Below, one piece after another: positions 60,085-64,000 of a stretch of 64,000 nucleotides of DNA. Position 1 is the stretch's first letter. The number at the start of each line of letters is the position of its first letter. This DNA is from Ovis canadensis (Eukaryota > Chordata > Mammalia > Artiodactyla > Bovidae): contig NC_091246.1 in the NCBI RefSeq assembly GCF_042477335.2, positions 255,115,501-255,179,500 on the forward strand, written 5' to 3'. The notes below the pieces were generated by a model. That model worked only from the letters and a program-made list of their open reading frames with translations, did no database searches and was not told the DNA's origin. A program made the translations under genes and the position numbers.

Positions 60085-60185
60085 CCTCCAGGAGGGCAGG
60101 GACTTCTTGTGGCCATTGCATTCCCAGCAGCTAGAACAAACCGGGCATATAACAGGCGCTCAGTAATTATTTGCTGAATAAGTGG
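60085..60185 (+). mobile_element. L2/MIR 3' end (old)
   Basis: cattcccagcagctagaaca then gcgctcagtaattatttgct, the typical L2 3' end. Confidence 0.6.
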
Positions 60186-60329
60186 CATCAGTCAATCAAT
60201 CAAGAAATGAGTGACTGGAAAGCCTCAGACTCATTGTCAAGGCCTTGAGCACTCTCGGCAGCTGTTTCCCCGTCGGCGTAGCCACAGGGGTTCAGTTCAT
60301 GTCTAGTTCCTGCCGAGCAAGATCAATAA

Positions 60330-60480
60330 TAATGATACTATTATTACAACAATAATAAGTAAACGTACTGAACACTGCTAAGGACTTGTCACTGTTGTAA
60401 AGAATCCTAGGAGGTAAAAGCATTTTACCTCCACTTTATAGAAGAGGACACTGAGGCGCAAAGAGGCAGAAGCGGGATTT
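60330..60480 (-). mobile_element. MIR SINE (old)
   Basis: acctccactttatagaagag and gaggcgcaaagaggcag, the reverse complement of MIR. It borders the CPLANE2 CpG island. Confidence 0.55.
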
Positions 60481-60614
60481 GGTCAAATTTTGGAAGGAAG
60501 ACCAGGGCTGGAACAGAGCAATGGAGAAGGCCAGACCCGGCCCGGGAGCTCGCGCGGCCGCAGAGACAGACGGACAGACAGACCTGCGCGGCCCCGCGGC
60601 CCACCCCGCCCCGC

Positions 60615-60628
60615 GTCTCCATGACGAC
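60615..60628 (+). promoter_or_regulatory. X-box (RFX factor site) in the CPLANE2 promoter
   Basis: GTCTCC AT GACGAC fits the ciliary X-box consensus RYYNYY-N(1-3)-RRNRAC at every constrained position. RFX factors switch on ciliary genes through such sites, and CPLANE2 is a ciliogenesis gene, so location and target agree. Binding itself is inference. Confidence 0.6.
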
Positions 60629-60635
60629 AGCCTCC

Positions 60636-60645
60636 GCGCATGCGC
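60636..60645 (+). promoter_or_regulatory. NRF1 palindrome GCGCATGCGC
   Basis: Perfect self-complementary NRF1 core, 7 bp after the X-box. Common in TATA-less CpG-island promoters. Confidence 0.65.
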
Positions 60646-60880
60646 CTCGAGTCCCGGCCCTGGGCGGCAGGACGCGGGGCGGGCCTCCAAAGCGGGTTAC
60701 ACCGGGTCCCCTTGTGCGCTGGGGCCGCCGATGTGAGCGCTAGTGGCCCCCGGAGTTGAGATCGAGGAGGCGGAGAAGAAGCAAGGCCGCATGACCTCCC
60801 CGGAGGTGACAAGCGGCTCGGAGGCCGTGCGAACACCGCCTGGGGCGGCGATGGGGTGACCGTCTTGCGCGATCGGCGCG

Positions 60881-60943
60881 ATGAGAGGGAGCCGGGGTAT
60901 TGCAAGGGGGCTTGGAGGCCAGAAGCCTCAATCGGAACAGTAA
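60881..60943 (+). other. Upstream ORF in the CPLANE2 5' leader (20 codons)
   Basis: ATG at 60881 followed by 20 codons and TAA (60941-60943). A two-codon ATG-GGG-TGA lies just before it at 60851-60859. Both precede the CPLANE2 start codon and could damp translation if the leader includes them. The longer uORF would be cut by the candidate leader splice at 60939/60940. Confidence 0.35.
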
Positions 60944-61057
60944 GAAGCTGGGGCTCGACGATCGGCCCATCCTCCGAGGGGCGGGGCGCTCCAGGGAGGA
61001 ACCCGGGTGCAGGCGAAGGCCACAGACCCAGCTTCCCTCTCCGTCCCCCGTGCCCAG
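60940..61057 (+). other. CPLANE2: Candidate intron in the CPLANE2 5' UTR
   Basis: A good donor (aca|GTAAGA at 60940) and a strong pyrimidine-rich acceptor (cttccctctccgtcccccgtgcccag ends at 61057) lie 118 bp apart, the acceptor just two bases before the start codon. This could be a short leader intron, or the acceptor could be used with a more distal first exon. Not proven from sequence alone. Confidence 0.4.
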
Positions 61058-61059
61058 CC

Positions 61060-61171
61060 ATGGCCAGGCCGGCCGCCCCGGGCTCGGTGATTGTCCCAGA
61101 CTGGCACGAGAGCGCCCAGGGCAAGGAGTACCTGGCCTGCGTCCTGCGCAAGAGCCGCCGGCGGGTGTTTG
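61060..61171 (+). CDS. CPLANE2: CPLANE2 coding exon 1
   Basis: 112 nt, residues 1-38, ending inside a Gly codon (phase 1). Encodes the short N-terminal extension (KEYLACVLRKSRRRVFG) that precedes the GTPase fold. Donor GTGAGC. Confidence 0.94.
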
Positions 61172-64000
61172 GTGAGCGCCCCCTCCGCTGCCTGTCCCGG
61201 GTCGGTGGGGCTCACCTGGGGGAGGGGGCGGAGGAGGGGAGGGGGCGAGGGGACCCTCCCCTGCCTGTTCCGGGTCGGGGGGGTCACCTGGGGGAGGGGC
61301 GGGGGGCATAGACAGGGCACTGAGGGACGGCTCCACTGCTCTCCCCATCCTCAGGAACCTTAGAAGCCCCATCCTGGGGCCCCCACCCCCAAATCTCCCT
61401 AGATCTAATTCCATCATCAGAGCCAGGAACATGGAAACAGACAAAACACTGCCAGGAGCACAGCAGAGAGGCTGTTGAGTGAGCCCTCAGCCCGAGCCAG
61501 GCCCTCTGCTGGCCACTGTGTACCCTGGACCCAATTCAACCTTCTCAATAGGACTGCAGACTTGTCCAAGCTCCCCTAGTGAGTAAACACAAGCCTCTTC
61601 CATATCCTGCTGTCTCCAGGATAAGATACCCCTGTTCCCCAGGAAGAGGCTAATTCATCCAGCTGACAGGCCCGCTGAGGGCCCTGGCGCGGACTGCACT
61701 AACCCTAACCCTGAGTCCAGGTTTGGCCAGGAAACACAAACCGCCAGCACGCTTGAGACGGGAGAGTGTGAGGGCAGCCCACACTTTAAGGCTTCCAGGT
61801 CCTACACTATGATGTCTCATAGTTTATACTTTTTTTGTTGTTGCAAGTTTTAGATTAAAAACACTGAGGGCTGCCAGTGGTTAGAGCTCAGTGCTTTCAC
61901 TGCTGTAGGCACAGGTTCAATCCCTGGTGAGGGAACTAAGATCTTGCAAATTACACGGCTTGGCAAAAAGAAAGAAACACTAAATTCATTAAATTAATTA
62001 GCTAATTTAAAACATTCATAAAGTTCTGAGAGTATTGATTCTAAGGAGCTTATTTGTAATACTTAAGAATACTTTTGCTATTTCTCCATTGAGGAAAGAA
62101 TTAGGAAAAACCTTGCTTTCACCTGTATGTGATATGTGCGATTTGTGATACTATTAATGAAAACCATCTCAGGGAATTCCCTGGTGGTCCAGTGCTTAGG
62201 ACTCAGTTCTTTCACTGCGGGGGCCCGCTTTTAACCCCTGGTAAGGGAATTAATGGAGAAGGCAATGGCACCCCACTCCAGTACTCTTGCCTGGAAAATC
62301 CCGTGGACGAAGGAGCCTGGTAGGCTGCAGTCCATGGGGTCGCTAAGAGTCGGGCACGACTGAGCGACTTCACTTTCACTTTTCACTTTCACGCATTGGA
62401 GAAGGAAATGGCAACACACTCCAGTGTGCTTGCCTGGAGAATCCCAGGGACGGCAGAGCCTGGTGGGCTGCCGTGTATGGGGTTGCACAGAGTCAGACAC
62501 GACTGAAGCGACTTAGCAGCAGCAGCAGGGGAATTAAGATCCCACAAGCCTTGTGGTGTAGCAAAAAATAACAAAAAGCACCTCATGCATCAAACTTAAA
62601 AAAAAAATAAAAGTGTTATTTGGAGTAGGCACTGGCCTGGTTCAGGGAGCACTGGGGTTCCAGCAGAGCTTCTCCTCCGGGGATGCTGCTTGTATGGTAG
62701 GCCTCTGTCACGGGTACTGTATAGAGAAGGGCTGGTTGGCCCCCTGACCCCACCCGGCTCTCGCCTTGCCTCAGGGCTGCTCGAGCGGCCGGTGTTTCCC
62801 CCGCCTGTGGCCATCGACACTGCCAGCTACAAGATCTTCGTGTCTGGGAAGAGTGGCGTGGGCAAGACAGCACTGGTGGCCAAGCTGGCTGGCCTGGAGG
62901 TGCCCGTGGTGCACCACGAGACCACTGGTGAGTTCCTCCTAGGAGGCCATCCCTGGGGAAGAGAAAAGACTCACCCTGGACCACATGAGCCGGAACCTGT
63001 AACCAGCCCCACCCGTTACTCTGCAACCCCGGAAAGCCTCTGCACCTCTCTGAGCCTACACGAGCGCCTCTGTCTGACCCCTTGGGACTGTAGTGGGGTC
63101 AGTACTAGAGCGGGCTTCCCCTGTAGCTCAGACGGTAAAGAGTCTGCCTGCAATGCGGGAGACCTGGTTCGATCCCTAGGGTGGGAAGATCCCCTGGAGG
63201 AGGGCATGCCAGCCCACTCCACTATTCTTGCCTGGAGAATCCCATAGACAGAGGAGCTTGGCAGGCTACAGTTCGTAGGGTTGTAGAGTCCGGCATGACC
63301 GCAGCGACTTAGCATGCTCGTGCATAAGAGGGGAACTATTGGGTTGGCCACAAAGTTCATTTGAATTTTTCTGCACCTCCTTATGGCAAATGAAAGTTGC
63401 TCAGTCATGTCCTACTCTTTACGACCCCATGGACTATACAGTCCATGGATTCTCCAGGCCAGAATACTGGAGTGGGTACTCATTCCCTTCTCCAGGGGAT
63501 CTTCCCAAACCAGGGATCGAACCCAGCTCTCCCACATTGCATGCAGATTCTTCACTAGCCACAAGGGAAGCCCAAGAATATAGGAGTGGGCAGCCTATCC
63601 CTTCTCCAGGGGATCTTCCCAACCGAGGAATCGAACCAGGGTCTCCTGCATTGCAGGCGGATTTTTTTTTTACCAGCTGAGCTACCCGGGAAGCCCCGAA
63701 ACGAACTTTTTGGCCGATGCAGTGCTTCGTCATGGTTATGGCTAGGGCTGCATCTCCCTGGTAGCCTGGAGGCTCCTGGGGCAGGAATTCTCCCGTCAGG
63801 GACTGTGCCTTCCCCATCAGACTGAGGACTTTCTTCTCGGCCCCCTCCTCCCCTCCACCGCCGCCTCTCCCGTGCCGCTGTACCCACCCGGCTCCCCAGG
63901 CATCCAGACCACCGTGGTGTTTTGGCCCGCCAAGCTGCAGGCCAGCGACCGCGTCGTCATGTTCCGCTTCGAGTTCTGGGACTGCGGGGAGTCTGCGCTC
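61060..64000 (+). CDS. CPLANE2: CPLANE2 (RSG1), small GTPase, N-terminal 122 residues
   Basis: REM2/Rab-like small GTPase 1, an effector in the ciliogenesis and planar polarity (CPLANE) complex with FUZ, INTU and WDPCP. It acts at basal bodies in cilium assembly (established knowledge). Visible join: 61060-61171, 62775-62927, 63900-64000 (continues beyond the window), 366 nt in frame. It starts MARPAAPGSVIVPDWHESA in a good context (agccATGg). The P-loop GKSGVGKT is at residues 62-69. TTGIQTTVVFW (87-97) covers the switch I region. FWDCGES (114-120) is the G3 site, with DCG in place of the usual DTAG, as I know it for RSG1. The family is about 258 residues long, so roughly half is present. 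No damage is seen. Confidence 0.95.
61868..61975 (+). mobile_element. CHR-type SINE
   Basis: gggctgccagtggttagagc ... tggtgagggaactaagatct, followed by an A-rich end. CPLANE2 intron 1. Confidence 0.72.
62171..62580 (+). mobile_element. CHR-type SINE interrupted by Bov-A2
   Basis: Head gggaattccctggtggtcca to 62252, interrupted by the Bov-A2 (62253-62528), then aattaagatcccacaagcct with an A-rich end. The CHR was therefore there first. Confidence 0.82.
62253..62528 (+). mobile_element. Bov-A2 SINE dimer (inside a CHR SINE)
   Basis: Dimer ending in (agc)n, flanked by gggaatta (62245-62252 and 62529-62536). It splits a CHR SINE in CPLANE2 intron 1. Confidence 0.92.
62775..62927 (+). CDS. CPLANE2: CPLANE2 coding exon 2 (P-loop)
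   Basis: 153 nt, residues 38-89: LLERPVFPPPVAIDTASYK, then the nucleotide-binding loop SGKSGVGKT, then ALVAKLAGLEVPVVHHETT. Phase 1 at both ends. Donor GTGAGT. Confidence 0.96.
63113..63325 (+). mobile_element. Bov-tA SINE
   Basis: Complete copy: gggcttcccctgtagctcag (tRNA-derived) ... ccggcatgaccgcagcgact. Lies in CPLANE2 intron 2. Confidence 0.9.
63384..63572 (-). mobile_element. Bov-tA SINE (first copy inside the MITE)
   Basis: Antisense: gttgctcagtcatgtcctac ... cttcactagccacaagggaa. Nearly full length. Confidence 0.86.
63573..63697 (-). mobile_element. Bov-tA SINE, truncated (second copy inside the MITE)
   Basis: Antisense 3'-truncated copy (cagcctatcccttctccagg ... ttaccagctgagctacccgg) directly following the first. 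It has a T-run where the consensus has one or two. Confidence 0.8.
63900..64000 (+). CDS. CPLANE2: CPLANE2 coding exon 3 (cut by the window end)
   Basis: First 101 nt, residues 89-122: GIQTTVVFWPAKLQ to FEFWDCGESAL, including the G3 motif (D116, G118). The exon runs past the window. Confidence 0.93.

Larger units (their letters stand above)
51620..60530. other. FBXO42-CPLANE2 intergenic region
   Basis: About 9 kb without a recognisable gene. Apart from the repeats listed separately, 52.1-53.7 kb, 54.5-55.4 kb, 57.4-58.2 kb (partly old L2-like) and 58.75-59.25 kb show nothing I can name. GC content is higher than in the FBXO42 introns. Confidence 0.7.
60535..61320 (+). promoter_or_regulatory. 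CPLANE2: CPLANE2 CpG-island promoter
   Basis: CpG-dense sequence around the first coding exon of CPLANE2, sharply different from the SINE-rich flanks. It holds GC boxes (ccccgcccc 60604-60612, ggggcggg 60676-60683, ggggcgggg 60978-60986), an RFX X-box match and a palindromic NRF1 site. No TATA box is evident. The transcription start is probably between about 60.65 and 60.9 kb (inference). Confidence 0.75.
61172..62774 (+). other. CPLANE2: CPLANE2 intron 1
   Basis: 1603 bp. Begins with two similar G-rich segments (61,196-61,240 and 61,268-61,310, both carrying gggtcggnggggntcacctgggggagg-like sequence). Then come possible old MIR-like sequence, a CHR SINE near 61.87 kb and a second CHR SINE (62.17 kb) split by a Bov-A2. 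Acceptor ctcgccttgcctcag. Confidence 0.8.
63339..63722. mobile_element. Mariner-type MITE split by two Bov-tA SINEs
   Basis: The left part attgggttggccacaaagtt (about 63339-63358) and the right part cgaaacgaactttttggccg (about 63698-63717) are inverted ends of the short ruminant mariner element. Bov-tA copies fill the space between them (63384-63572 and 63573-63697). Confidence 0.72.
62928..63899 (+). other. CPLANE2: CPLANE2 intron 2
   Basis: 972 bp, more than half of it ruminant SINEs: a sense Bov-tA at 63.11 kb, then a mariner-type MITE split by two antisense Bov-tA copies. The acceptor is cccacccggctccccag. Confidence 0.85.

Noticed and set aside
60740..61444. Open frame of 234 codons on the minus strand over the CPLANE2 promoter and first exon
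   Set aside because: It overlaps CPLANE2 exon 1 in antisense, is Pro/Arg/Gly-rich as expected from GC-rich DNA, and shows no domain. It is open by base composition.
61698..61713. Telomere-like taaccctaaccct
   Set aside because: Only two units; far too short for an interstitial telomeric tract.

Overview
The window is a piece of a ruminant (bovid-like) nuclear genome. It has split genes with GT/AG introns, CpG-rich promoter sequence and a dense load of repeats restricted to ruminants or cetartiodactyls: Bov-A2 and Bov-tA SINEs, CHR-type tRNA SINEs and the RTE retrotransposon BovB. The exact species cannot be read from the sequence alone.

Two protein-coding genes lie head to tail on the + strand. 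FBXO42 (an F-box/kelch substrate receptor of SCF ubiquitin ligases) occupies about 1-51,610. The window opens inside its 5' intron. Nine coding exons (966-1215, 3742-3858, 13944-14078, 42192-42345, 43159-43269, 44921-45017, 45486-45542, 46194-46310, 46814-47929) join in frame to a complete 717-residue protein. A 3' UTR of about 3.7 kb follows and probably ends after an AATAAA at 51,587. CPLANE2 (RSG1, a Rab-like small GTPase of the ciliogenesis and planar polarity effector complex) starts in a CpG-rich promoter at about 60.5-61.3 kb. Three coding exons are visible (61060-61171, 62775-62927, 63900 to the window edge), giving the first 122 residues including the P-loop and the G3 motif. Neighbouring FBXO42 and CPLANE2 in the same orientation is the arrangement known on human 1p36.13.

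The 10-kb and 28-kb FBXO42 introns are repeat-filled. Intron 3 holds a processed HNRNPR pseudogene in antisense orientation (18,073-20,757, with a 13-bp target-site duplication and a poly-A tail), a Bov-A SINE trimer, and a nearly full-length but dead BovB (about 34.2-38.15 kb) that itself contains a second, younger BovB fragment. It also holds a 15-bp minisatellite whose every unit resembles a CTCF core motif (27.42-27.50 kb) and an 18-bp minisatellite (41.5-41.77 kb). The intergenic space (51.6-60.5 kb) has no recognisable gene. It contains old repeats, several SINEs and an orphan CpG-dense patch near 54 kb.

I found no multi-gene novel system. The most useful observations are regulatory or evolutionary: a perfect RFX X-box beside a palindromic NRF1 site in the CPLANE2 promoter, the CTCF-like tandem array, the antisense HNRNPR retrocopy, weak FBXO42 splice donors, and nested transposons with readable insertion order. 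All gene identifications rest on my recognition of protein sequence, not on a database search.
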